The notes beneath the pieces are model-generated. The model saw nothing but the letters and a program-made list of their open reading frames with translations, did not search any database and was not told where the DNA came from. A program made the translations under genes and the position numbers. A stretch of DNA of 37,245 bases. It comes from FW021-bin31 sp964478125. GTDB lineage: Bacteria; Bacteroidota; Bacteroidia; Chitinophagales; Chitinophagaceae. Positions 24,466 to 32,112 of this stretch are shown in pieces. The first letter of the stretch is position 1. Every line of letters starts with the position of its first letter. The DNA is taken from assembly GCA_964478125.1 (NCBI GenBank), contig CAYZGR010000031.1:1-37245 (forward strand), read 5' to 3'.

Positions 24466-26238
24466 CTATTCTCCGCTCACCGCTGCCTTTTCTTTGAATT
24501 GCATCTTATAAAGGTGATAATAGGGGCCTTTTTGCCGGAGCAGGCTTTCGTGATCCCCGGATTCTATAATCTTTCCTTTATCCATAACCAGTATTTTATC
24601 TGCTTTGCTGATGGTGGAGAGACGGTGTGCAATGACGATAGCCGTTCGGTTATGGATCAGCTTTTCGGTGGCTTTTTGAATGAGTCGCTCTGATTCGGTG
24701 TCAATAGAAGAGGTGGCCTCATCCAATACGAGGATAGACGGATCATGGAGAAGAGCCCGTATGAAAGAAATAAGCTGACGTTGTCCCATAGAGAGCATTC
24801 CGCCCCGTTCCATGACGTTAAAGTCATAATTTCCGGGCAGTTGCATAATAAAATCATGAAGATCTATCATTTTTGCGGCCGCTATTACTTGATCCTTTGA
24901 AATATCGGGATTTCTTAATGTAATATTTTCCAAGATAGAACCGGAAAATAAAAAGACATCCTGCAGTACCACGCCGATGTGGCCGCGTAGTGATTCAAGC
25001 CTGTAATCCTGTATATTGACTCCGTCGATCAAAATGCGTCCCTTATTAATTTCGTAAAGTCGGTTGAGGATGCTGATGGTAGTCGTCTTACCCGATCCGG
25101 TTGCTCCCACGACAGCCATCGTCTCTCCCGGTTTCAGATGAAAAGAAAGGTTCTTTAAAACATATTGATCCGCTTTGTAGGCGAACCAAACCTCATCAAA
25201 AACAATATCTCCCCTGACTTGCCGGGGGGCATAAGTTCCCTCGTCTCGCATTTCGTCGGTATTATCCAGTACCCGGAATACCCTTTCGCTCGCAACCATA
25301 CCCATTTGCAGGGTATTAAACTTATCTGCGAGGCTTCGCAGGGGACGAAAGAGCATTTGAATATACAGAACGAATGCAATAATGGTACCCACGGAGCCCT
25401 GATAGTATAATACCTGGGAGGATCCGTACCATACCAGCAGACCCAGCGCAAGGGCAGAAACGATTTCCACTACAGGGAAAAAGACGGCATAGGCAAAAAC
25501 AGCATCTACATTTGCTTTACGCAGGTCTTGATTAATGCGGTCAAATTTCCGGTGTTCCTGTTCTTCGGCAGAGAAGGCCTGTACTACGAAAATTCCCGAG
25601 ATGTGCTCCTGAACAAAGGCATTTAAGGCAGAAATGGCGTTGCGTACCCGGAAGAATGATTTGTTTACACTTTCTTTGAAGAGATAGGTAGCAATGATGA
25701 GGATGGGGAAAACGCTCAAACTAATGAGCGTCAATTGCCAGTCGGTAAAGATCATGACCAGTAAGATGGCCAGGATCATCAGGAGGTCGGCAATAATAGA
25801 GATCAGCCCATTGGAAAAGATATCATTGATGGCTTCAATGTCGTTAATGGTCCGGGTGGTAAGGGTTCCGATAGGCGTCTTGTCAAAATAGCGAAGATTC
25901 AGACCTATGATTTTTTGGTACACCACTTTTCTGAGATCCTTTATAATAGCCTGACCCAACCAGCGGGAAAGGTAGGTAAATCCAAAACGCATGAACGACT
26001 CGGCAAGTAGCAGAGCGATTTGTATCAATGTAATATATACCACCATGCGGATCAGTCCGCCGGCGATATATTTATCGACGGTAACCTGAATAAGATAAGG
26101 GCGCAAAGGGGCTACCACCGCCAGCAGAATAGTCAATAAGACGCTCAGTATAAATTGCTTTTTATAGGGGAGCGCAAAGCGTAATATTCTGTTGAGCAAG
26201 CTAAAGTCAAGAAACTTTTTTCTATCAGCCTGTTTCAC
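24466..26238 (-). CDS. ABC exporter half-transporter (transmembrane domain fused to ATPase)
   Basis: 590 residues, type IV exporter of the MsbA/BmrA/MdlB group. Six-helix transmembrane domain at about 25-310 and nucleotide-binding domain at about 343-580: Walker A GATGSGKT (378-385), Q-loop Gln426, signature LSMGQ (482-486), Walker B ILVLDE (502-507), and H-loop in IVIAHRLST. The signature has Met in place of the first Gly of LSGGQ, seen in other exporters. It probably acts as a homodimer, since no second half-transporter is nearby. Substrate (lipid or drug) unknown. Single-gene unit with its own promoter. Confidence 0.93.
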   Translation of the reverse strand: MKQADRKKFLDFSLLNRILRFALPYKKQFILSVLLTILLAVVAPLRPYLIQVTVDKYIAGGLIRMVVYITLIQIALLLAESFMRFGFTYLSRWLGQAIIKDLRKVVYQKIIGLNLRYFDKTPIGTLTTRTINDIEAINDIFSNGLISIIADLLMILAILLVMIFTDWQLTLISLSVFPILIIATYLFKESVNKSFFRVRNAISALNAFVQEHISGIFVVQAFSAEEQEHRKFDRINQDLRKANVDAVFAYAVFFPVVEIVSALALGLLVWYGSSQVLYYQGSVGTIIAFVLYIQMLFRPLRSLADKFNTLQMGMVASERVFRVLDNTDEMRDEGTYAPRQVRGDIVFDEVWFAYKADQYVLKNLSFHLKPGETMAVVGATGSGKTTTISILNRLYEINKGRILIDGVNIQDYRLESLRGHIGVVLQDVFLFSGSILENITLRNPDISKDQVIAAAKMIDLHDFIMQLPGNYDFNVMERGGMLSMGQRQLISFIRALLHDPSILVLDEATSSIDTESERLIQKATEKLIHNRTAIVIAHRLSTISKADKILVMDKGKIIESGDHESLLRQKGPYYHLYKMQFKEKAAVSGE

Positions 26239-26258
26239 CCGACAAATGATTTAGCCTG

Positions 26259-26290
26259 CAAAGGTACGGCAAATATCAGGGCGTATGAAA
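26259..26290 (-). promoter_or_regulatory. Promoter of the ABC exporter gene
   Basis: Minus strand: TTTC (26287-26290), 20 bases, then TACCTTTG (26259-26266), an exact TAnnTTTG box identical to the one before rpmI. The ATG is 20 bases downstream. Confidence 0.6.
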
Positions 26291-26293
26291 GGG

Positions 26294-26974
26294 TTATGCT
26301 ATACTTTGTCGTCGCCACTGGCGGACCGTTTTGAGTAACCTTCTTAAATGAGCTTGTAAATAGGAGAAATCATTTAATGCAAGCATTTCTTCTGAAATTA
26401 AATGGTGTCCCAAATTTACCGCTGTGGCCCCGGATTCCAACCAAGGAATAATATTGGCTGCATTGGGCAAAACGCCGCCCGAGGGCAGGAACTGCATATC
26501 GGGAAAGATATGTTTTACCGACCTTAAAAAAGGCATACCCAAGGCCTCCGCCGGAAATAACTTGATGAGGGTAGCTGATGCTTTCCAGGCGGTATTGATT
26601 TCCGTGGGGGTAGCACATCCCGGGATCCATAGTACGTTACGTTCTTTACATAAATGACCTACTTCCGGATTGATGATGGAGCCGACCAGAAAGTCTGCGT
26701 TAAAATCAAGCGCCTTGCGAGCCATATCCATTTCTTTCACGTTCCCGATTCCAAAATACAGATCGGGTAACTCCTTTTGAACGAATTTTTTAAGTACAAT
26801 ATAGTTTTCCTGTATCCGGGGAGCATTATCAAGATATTCTATAACCCGGACCCCGGCCTCATAGCAGGCCTTCAATACATTTTTACAAACTTCGGGATCA
26901 TCATGATAGAATTCGGGGATAATTCCGGTTTGGCTTATTCGCTTTAAGATAGCCTTTTTCTCTGGAGAAGGCAT
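26294..26974 (-). CDS. KDPG/KHG-type aldolase (first copy)
   Basis: 226 residues, class I 2-keto-3-deoxy-6-phosphogluconate aldolase family (Eda). Visible: catalytic Glu46 (RVIEYLDN), Schiff-base Lys138 (TLIKLFPAEALG), the WIPGCATPTEI segment at 116-126, and the phosphate-binding LPSGGVLP loop. It is the only hexuronate-related gene on the minus strand and is divergent from lacI. It differs clearly from the second copy at 33409 (other residues around the lysine, longer C-terminus with WRRQ), so the two are not a recent duplication. It may cleave KDPG too, or a different keto-deoxy acid, for example one made by the IlvD/Edd dehydratase. Specificity is not decidable from sequence. Confidence 0.88.
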   Translation of the reverse strand: MPSPEKKAILKRISQTGIIPEFYHDDPEVCKNVLKACYEAGVRVIEYLDNAPRIQENYIVLKKFVQKELPDLYFGIGNVKEMDMARKALDFNADFLVGSIINPEVGHLCKERNVLWIPGCATPTEINTAWKASATLIKLFPAEALGMPFLRSVKHIFPDMQFLPSGGVLPNAANIIPWLESGATAVNLGHHLISEEMLALNDFSYLQAHLRRLLKTVRQWRRQSIA

Positions 26975-26996
26975 TGGAATAAAATTTAGTTTTAGG

Positions 26997-27014
26997 AAGC
27001 CTAAATGTAGGCTT
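26997..27014. promoter_or_regulatory. Inverted repeat over the aldolase promoter
   Basis: AAGCCTA-AATG-TAGGCTT, perfect 7-bp arms with a 4-base centre. It overlaps the -7 box of the minus-strand aldolase. On the plus strand it is followed by a T-run (27015-27019), which would look like an intrinsic terminator, but no plus-strand transcript is expected to end here. An operator or a leader hairpin is more likely. Confidence 0.5.
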
Positions 27015-27033
27015 TTTTTGTTTACAAGCCAAT
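27002..27033 (-). promoter_or_regulatory. Candidate promoter of the first aldolase gene
   Basis: Minus strand: ATTG (27030-27033), 20 bases, then TACATTTA (27002-27009). The same degenerate pattern, ATTG and TAnnTTTA, occurs before the fructuronate reductase gene with a 19-base spacer. The start codon is 27 bases downstream. Confidence 0.4.
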
Positions 27034-27061
27034 ATTACGGTAGGGAATTCATAATTTTTTA

Positions 27062-27069
27062 TATTTTTG
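27062..27069 (+). promoter_or_regulatory. -7 box of the lacI-type gene, flanked by an inverted repeat
   Basis: TATTTTTG matches TAnnTTTG. It lies between ACGGTA (27037-27042) and its inverse TACCGT (27075-27080), spaced 32 bases apart. The repeat could serve autoregulation, but the arms are short. Confidence 0.4.
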
Positions 27070-27133
27070 AGACTTACCGTCTTTTTTATTTTTATTATGA
27101 AAACCCCGAAAAAGATATTATTTATATAAAAAG

Positions 27134-28150
27134 ATGTCAAAACAGTCTTCAACTACCATCATCGACATTGCGAAAGCTTTAAAAGTCTCTCCCTCCACAG
27201 TCTCCAGGGCATTACAAGATCACCCGTATATAAGCAAAGAAACCAAAAAGAAGGTTAAAAAGATGGCGGATAAGCTGGGTTACAGGCGCAATACATTGGC
27301 AGCCGGCTTGCGTAGCCGTCATTCCAATACCATCGGCCTGATCGTTCCCCGGATATCCATGTACTTTCAGTCTACCCTTGTTACTGCTATTCAAAATACG
27401 ATCCGGCGGGCCAACTTTAACCTCATCATCTGCCAGTCAAATGATTCTGTTTCGCTGGAGAAAGAATTGGTGAGTACGCTGTATGATGCCCGGGTTGAAG
27501 GGCTGATTGTTTCAGCTACCATGTATACCACTGATTTTTCACATTTTGAATTGTTCTCCGATCACCAGATTCCCCTTGTTTTTTATGATCGTGTACCCAG
27601 AGACTTTCCCGCGCAAATTATCCGCGGAGATGATTACAACGGGGGCTTTCAGGCCGGAATTTATTTGGCATCACGCGGATGCAGGGATATTGCATATATC
27701 AACGGCTTATTGACCTGTAATCTTTATCAAGATCGGCTTAAGGGCCTGCAGGATGCATTGAGAAGTGAAAAGATACGACTAAAAAAAAGCCGTACCTTCA
27801 GCCATTTGCTCACCAGAGAAAATGCTTTAAAAACCTGTAAAAAACTTTTTAAAAAGGAACCTTATCCCGATGCTATTTTTTGTGCAAATGATACCACCGC
27901 TATTGAGATACATCGTTATGTACGTGAACTGGGGTTAAGCATTCCAAGGGATATTAAGATTGTGGGTTATTCGAACGATCCGCGTAGTGAGATCATAACT
28001 CCCTCTATTACTACCATTGAACAGTATCCTTCGGATATGGGAACCCTGGCTGCCCGTTCTATTCTGGAGCTGATCCAAGCCGGGAAAAGACCCGAGAAAC
28101 GTCCGGAAAAGATTGTTCCCACAGATTTAATAATAAGGGCTTCTACTTAA
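27134..28150 (+). CDS. LacI-family transcriptional regulator of hexuronate genes
   Basis: 338 residues, standard LacI/GalR length. N-terminal helix-turn-helix at about 9-30 (TIIDIAKALKVSPSTVSRAL) with hinge helix region near 50-60 (NTLAAGLRSRHS), then a periplasmic-binding-protein-like sensor domain (IGLIVPRISMYFQSTLVTAI onward, FCANDTTAIEIHRYVRELG, ITTIEQYPSDMGTLAARSI). It is divergent from one aldolase gene and directly upstream of the hexuronate catabolic set, whose promoter carries a LacI-type operator. Control of that set in response to a hexuronate or pathway intermediate is a strong inference; the exact effector is unknown. Confidence 0.93.
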   Translation: MSKQSSTTIIDIAKALKVSPSTVSRALQDHPYISKETKKKVKKMADKLGYRRNTLAAGLRSRHSNTIGLIVPRISMYFQSTLVTAIQNTIRRANFNLIICQSNDSVSLEKELVSTLYDARVEGLIVSATMYTTDFSHFELFSDHQIPLVFYDRVPRDFPAQIIRGDDYNGGFQAGIYLASRGCRDIAYINGLLTCNLYQDRLKGLQDALRSEKIRLKKSRTFSHLLTRENALKTCKKLFKKEPYPDAIFCANDTTAIEIHRYVRELGLSIPRDIKIVGYSNDPRSEIITPSITTIEQYPSDMGTLAARSILELIQAGKRPEKRPEKIVPTDLIIRAST

Positions 28151-28196
28151 AAAAATAACGCTTTAATGCCCATTTTTATTAATTTTGTTTAAAATT

Positions 28197-28227
28197 ATTG
28201 TTGTTTTGTAGAATTATAATACCTTTA
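28197..28227 (+). promoter_or_regulatory. Promoter of the hexuronate operon
   Basis: ATTG (28197-28200), 19 bases, TACCTTTA (28220-28227), one mismatch from TAnnTTTG. The predicted start of transcription falls inside the palindrome that follows. Confidence 0.5.
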
Positions 28228-28242
28228 TGCAAACGTTTACAT
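28227..28242. promoter_or_regulatory. LacI-family operator
   Basis: ATGCAAACGTTTACAT is a 16-bp palindrome with one mismatched pair and the central AAACGTTT typical of LacI-family sites with a CG centre. It abuts the -7 box and covers the expected start of transcription, a position for direct repression. It lies 76 bases after the lacI-type gene stop. I found no second AAACGTTT in the window. Confidence 0.75.
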
Positions 28243-28279
28243 GATTTTGCATCAATACTAAAGTTACAAACTGTATTTT

Positions 28280-29101
28280 ATGGAAGGATTAAAAGCATTT
28301 TCACTGGAAGGGAAAGTAATTGTCGTATCGGGGGGAACCGGTGTATTGGGAGGCTCTTGGGCAATGGCCTTATCCAGGGCGGGAGCCAAAGTAGCCATAT
28401 TGGGAAGAAATAAAGAAAAAGCGGAAGCAAGGGTGAAAGCGATAAGAGAGATCGGCGGTACGGCAATGGCGCTTATTGCAGATGTATTGGAAGAAGAACA
28501 GGTGCGGAGAACCAAAGAGGCAGTGATAAAGGAATGGCACAAAGTTGACGGTCTCATTAATGCTGCCGGAGGAAACGTGCCCGCTTCTGTCGTTTCTCCG
28601 GATCAGGATCTTTTCTCGGTGAAAATAGAAGACCTTAAGAAAGCCGTTAATCTTAATATATATGGTACGGTTATTCCCACTCAGATCTACGCAGAAGAGA
28701 TGGCTAAAAATAAAAAAGGAGTCATCCTGAATGTTTCGTCCCTGACGGGGAAACGGCCATTGACCCGGGTAATGGGATATGGAATGGCCAAATGTGCTAT
28801 AGAAAGCTATACGCAATGGATGGCCGTTGAACTGGCACAACGATATGGAGACGGTATGCGGATCAATGCCATTGCGCCGGGGGTATTTCTGACCCGGCAG
28901 AATAAAGATCTGCTGCTGAACCCTGATGGCAGCTATGCGGAAAGGACACAAAAATTTGTAACGAATACTCCATTTGGCCGACTTGGGATTCCTGAAGAAC
29001 TGGATGGCACTGTGGTGTATCTCATGAGCGACGCTTCAGGTTTTGTAACCGGAGAGACCATAATGGTGGATGGCGGATTTAATGCCTATGCCGGGGTGTA
29101 G
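28280..29101 (+). CDS. uxuB: SDR-type D-mannonate oxidoreductase (fructuronate reductase)
   Basis: 273 residues, short-chain dehydrogenase. Cofactor motif SGGTGVLG near 17-24, Arg43 after beta-2 (LGRNKEK) suggesting NADP, NAAGG at 94-98, Ser153/154, Tyr167 and Lys171 (GYGMAK), and a C-terminal VDGGF. The segment NAIAPGVFLTRQNKDLLLNPDGSY is typical of the SDR mannonate oxidoreductases found beside uxuA in Bacteroidota and Firmicutes. It replaces the unrelated long-chain UxuB of E. coli. Reduces fructuronate to mannonate. First gene after the LacI-controlled promoter; uxuA follows after 96 bases. Confidence 0.85.
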   Translation: MEGLKAFSLEGKVIVVSGGTGVLGGSWAMALSRAGAKVAILGRNKEKAEARVKAIREIGGTAMALIADVLEEEQVRRTKEAVIKEWHKVDGLINAAGGNVPASVVSPDQDLFSVKIEDLKKAVNLNIYGTVIPTQIYAEEMAKNKKGVILNVSSLTGKRPLTRVMGYGMAKCAIESYTQWMAVELAQRYGDGMRINAIAPGVFLTRQNKDLLLNPDGSYAERTQKFVTNTPFGRLGIPEELDGTVVYLMSDASGFVTGETIMVDGGFNAYAGV

Positions 29102-29164
29102 CATAAGAGTAGAAGATAATTTATAATAGAGGGGGACTTAATTTTCTCATGGAGATTGCATTCA

Positions 29165-29197
29165 ACCTTCTAACCATTTAGCTTATTGAACCATTGA
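29165..29197 (+). repeat. Degenerate ACCATnnA octamer repeat before uxuA
   Basis: Units ACCTTCTA (29165), ACCATTTA (29173), a 9-base divergent unit, then ACCATTGA (29190), which ends directly at the uxuA ATG. The same octamer is found around the scaffold gap before the second aldolase. No protein-coding meaning; could be a leader or regulatory repeat. Confidence 0.5.
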
Positions 29198-30373
29198 ATG
29201 ATGAAATTACAACAAACATGGCGCTGGTATGGACCGGAAGATCCGGTAAGTTTAAAGGATGTCAGGCAAGCAGGGGCCGAAGGTATTGTCACGGCGCTAC
29301 ACTACATTCCTCATGGTGAAGTGTGGCCCCTGGAAGATATTCAAAAACGTAAACAGATCATAGAAGCGGCAGGGCTCCACTGGGAGGTGGTTGAAAGTGT
29401 GAGCATACATGAAAATATAAAAACCCGCAGTGGGAACTATAAAAAATTATTGGAAAATTATAAGCAAACACTGCAAAACCTGGCTTCCTGCGGGGTAAAA
29501 ACTATTTGTTATAATTTCATGCCGGTGCTTGACTGGACGCGAACCCAATTGGATTATGAGGTTGCAGATGGTTCCAAAGCCTTGCGTTTTGATTGGACAG
29601 ATCTGGCTGTATTTGATATTTATATATTAAAAAGAAAAGGAGCTGAGGAGGATTATGATCCGCAGATTCTTCAAAGTGCGGCAGACCGTTTTAGAGTGTA
29701 TGATGATAAGAAGAAAACACTTTTATCAGATAATATATTGATGGGTATTCCCGGAGAAGCTTCTTCTACTACTGCTCAATTGTTACAAAGTATTGAACAA
29801 TATAAAGATATAGGCCGTGAAGGATTGCGTGAAAACCTGGCCTATTTTCTGGAATCTGTCATGGCAGTTTGCGAAGAGAACGACCTGAAATTGACCATTC
29901 ATCCGGATGATCCGCCTATTGGTATTTTGGGATTGCCACGTATTGCCAGCTCATTGGAGGATCTTACTTACATACTCCGGAAGGTGGATAGGGAATCTAA
30001 TGGGATATGCTATTGTACCGGGTCCCTGGGCGCCGGAAAGCAAAATGATCTGGTGGAAATTTTGAAGGCAGTGGGAGAACGGGTTTACTTTGCTCATTTG
30101 AGAAATGTAATCAAAGAAGAAGATAACAGCTTTTACGAAGCAGACCATCTGAATGGAGACAATGATATGTACGAAATCATGAAAACATTGATTGGCATTC
30201 AGAATAAGAGAAGTAGGGCTATTCCATTTCGTCCGGATCATGGCCATCAGATGCTTGATGATCTCAAGAAGGAAACAAATCCCGGTTATTCTGCGATTGG
30301 TAGATTGCGGGGGCTGGCAGAACTGCGCGGTTTGGAAATGGGAATAGCTAAGAGCCTGAATTATAAGGCATAA
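29198..30373 (+). CDS. uxuA: Mannonate dehydratase
   Basis: 391 residues, the usual UxuA size. Dehydrates D-mannonate to 2-keto-3-deoxygluconate using Mn2+. Family features: MKLQQTWRWYGPEDPVSLKD, TALHYIPHGEVWP, VVESVSIHENIK, YNFMPVLDWTRT, the metal-site segments around CYCTGSLGAG, HLRNV and FRPDHGHQM. Two ATG codons are adjacent (29198 and 29201); either gives the same protein but one Met. It lies between uxuB and uxaC on the same strand; 115 bases separate it from uxaC. Confidence 0.96.
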   Translation: MMKLQQTWRWYGPEDPVSLKDVRQAGAEGIVTALHYIPHGEVWPLEDIQKRKQIIEAAGLHWEVVESVSIHENIKTRSGNYKKLLENYKQTLQNLASCGVKTICYNFMPVLDWTRTQLDYEVADGSKALRFDWTDLAVFDIYILKRKGAEEDYDPQILQSAADRFRVYDDKKKTLLSDNILMGIPGEASSTTAQLLQSIEQYKDIGREGLRENLAYFLESVMAVCEENDLKLTIHPDDPPIGILGLPRIASSLEDLTYILRKVDRESNGICYCTGSLGAGKQNDLVEILKAVGERVYFAHLRNVIKEEDNSFYEADHLNGDNDMYEIMKTLIGIQNKRSRAIPFRPDHGHQMLDDLKKETNPGYSAIGRLRGLAELRGLEMGIAKSLNYKA

Positions 30374-30488
30374 AGACTGATTTCAAAGACTCGATAGCCG
30401 ATAACCGGGAACGGTTGCGTAAATAATTTTGAAATTCCATAATGAATAATTGATATTTGACCTTTGAATAAAAACAATATTTCTTAAA

Positions 30489-31967
30489 ATGAGTGAGCAA
30501 AACATACCGCAGGAAGGAAATTCCCATCTTGATGACCGGAATATCAATTATATTTTTGGCGAAGATTTTTTATTGCAGAATGATACCGCAAAACACTTAT
30601 ATCATAACTATGCGGAGAAAATGCCTATCATTGATTTTCATTGCCATCTGCCGGTCAAGCAAATAGCCGATAATTATGCATTTAAAAACCTGACAGATAT
30701 CTGGTTACGGGGAGATCATTATAAATGGCGCGCCATGCGTACGCTGGGTGTGGATGAAAAATACATTACAGGCGAAGCATCCGATGAAGAGAAGTTTATC
30801 CATTGGGCGGAAGTGGTGCCCGAAACACTGCGTAATCCTTTATTCCATTGGACCCATTTAGAACTAAAAGATCCGTTTGGTATCGAAACTTACCTTAATA
30901 AGGATAATGCGAAGTCTGTTTATGAACATTGTAATACCTTATTAAGAGAGCCAGGCTATACTACGCAGGGGCTGCTGAAGCATTATAATGTGACCTCCGT
31001 TTGTACAACAGACGATCCCTGCGATCTTTTGGAACATCATGATCGCCTTAAAGATAGTGATTTTTCCACTAAAGTACTCCCGGCCTTTCGACCGGATAAC
31101 GTTTTAAAAATAACTACCGGAGATGCATTTAGGAGCTATATCAGAAAACTTTCGGATATAAGCGGGGTGCGGATCAGTGATCTGGATTCATTAATCGCCG
31201 CAATAAAAGAAAGAGTGGATTACTTTCATGGCAAAGGAGCGAGACTGGCAGATCATGGATTAAATTATATTCCTGTTTTTAATGGAGATAGCGCATCGGT
31301 TGCACACACCCTCAAAGAAGTCTTAAAAGGTCATGACTCTATTTCCGAAGGGGCTGTTGCAGATTATGTCAGCCTGGTACTTTACGAACTCTGCAAGATG
31401 TATCATGAGCATGGCTGGGTTCAGCAGTTCCATTTAGGCGCCTTACGTAATGTAAATAAAGGTAAATTAAAAACGTTTGGACCGGATACCGGATTTGACT
31501 CTATTGGTGATTACCGGCAAGCGCCGGGATTGGCGGCCCTTATGGATAAACTGGAACAAGGTGGACAATTGACCAAAACCATTTTATATAATCTGAACCC
31601 TGCAGATAACGAACTCTTTGCGACTATGCCCGGTAATTTTAATGAGGGGCCCGGAAAGGGAAAAATACAGTACGGTGCCGCCTGGTGGTTTTTAGATCAA
31701 CTGGACGGGATGGAAAAGCAGATCGATGCGCTTTCCAATATGGGGATATTAAGTTGTTTTACCGGCATGCTGACCGATTCCAGAAGTTTTCTTTCATATT
31801 CAAGGCATGATTATTTTAGAAGACTTTTATGTAATATCTTTGGAAAAGATATAGAAGCGGGACTGCTGCCTAATGATGAAAAATGGATTGGTAAAATGAT
31901 AGAAGATATATCTTATAATAATGCCAGAGCCTATTTTGGATGGGAAGGAAGCAGTTGCAGTGGCTGA
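30489..31967 (+). CDS. uxaC: Uronate (glucuronate/galacturonate) isomerase
   Basis: 492 residues, slightly longer than E. coli UxaC because of about 20 extra polar N-terminal residues. Amidohydrolase-fold isomerase converting glucuronate to fructuronate (and galacturonate to tagaturonate). Visible: metal motif IDFHCHL (His51, His53), WRAMRTLGVDE, SVCTTDDPCD, FHLGALRN, and FTGMLTDSRSFLSYSRHDYFRR near the C-terminus. Entry enzyme of the pathway. Because no altronate genes (uxaA, uxaB) are in the window, glucuronate is the likely substrate here. Confidence 0.96.
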   Translation: MSEQNIPQEGNSHLDDRNINYIFGEDFLLQNDTAKHLYHNYAEKMPIIDFHCHLPVKQIADNYAFKNLTDIWLRGDHYKWRAMRTLGVDEKYITGEASDEEKFIHWAEVVPETLRNPLFHWTHLELKDPFGIETYLNKDNAKSVYEHCNTLLREPGYTTQGLLKHYNVTSVCTTDDPCDLLEHHDRLKDSDFSTKVLPAFRPDNVLKITTGDAFRSYIRKLSDISGVRISDLDSLIAAIKERVDYFHGKGARLADHGLNYIPVFNGDSASVAHTLKEVLKGHDSISEGAVADYVSLVLYELCKMYHEHGWVQQFHLGALRNVNKGKLKTFGPDTGFDSIGDYRQAPGLAALMDKLEQGGQLTKTILYNLNPADNELFATMPGNFNEGPGKGKIQYGAAWWFLDQLDGMEKQIDALSNMGILSCFTGMLTDSRSFLSYSRHDYFRRLLCNIFGKDIEAGLLPNDEKWIGKMIEDISYNNARAYFGWEGSSCSG

Positions 31968-32067
31968 AAAAGATGGTAGTAGACAAGGGTATTGGAGCCC
32001 TCGAACGAAATCCTAAAGGATTGAATATTAGAATTCTGAAACCATTTAATAATTGATCTATAAATTC

Positions 32068-32093
32068 CGTCCGGATAAACGGTCCGGCGGACG
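32068..32093. repeat. GC-rich overlapping palindromes before kdgK
   Basis: CGTCCG (32068-32073) pairs with CGGACG (32088-32093); inside, CCGGA (32071-32075) pairs with TCCGG (32083-32087), and GTCCGGCGGAC (32082-32092) is itself palindromic. The folds exclude one another. The element stands out in an A/T-rich spacer 20 bases before kdgK and looks like a REP-type palindrome or a leader structure. Confidence 0.4.
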
Positions 32094-32112
32094 AGAATAA
32101 AAAAATCGAACT

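Noticed and set aside
28370..28951. 193-codon minus-strand frame opposite the SDR mannonate oxidoreductase
   Set aside because: Antisense shadow of a conserved enzyme, no coherent protein features.
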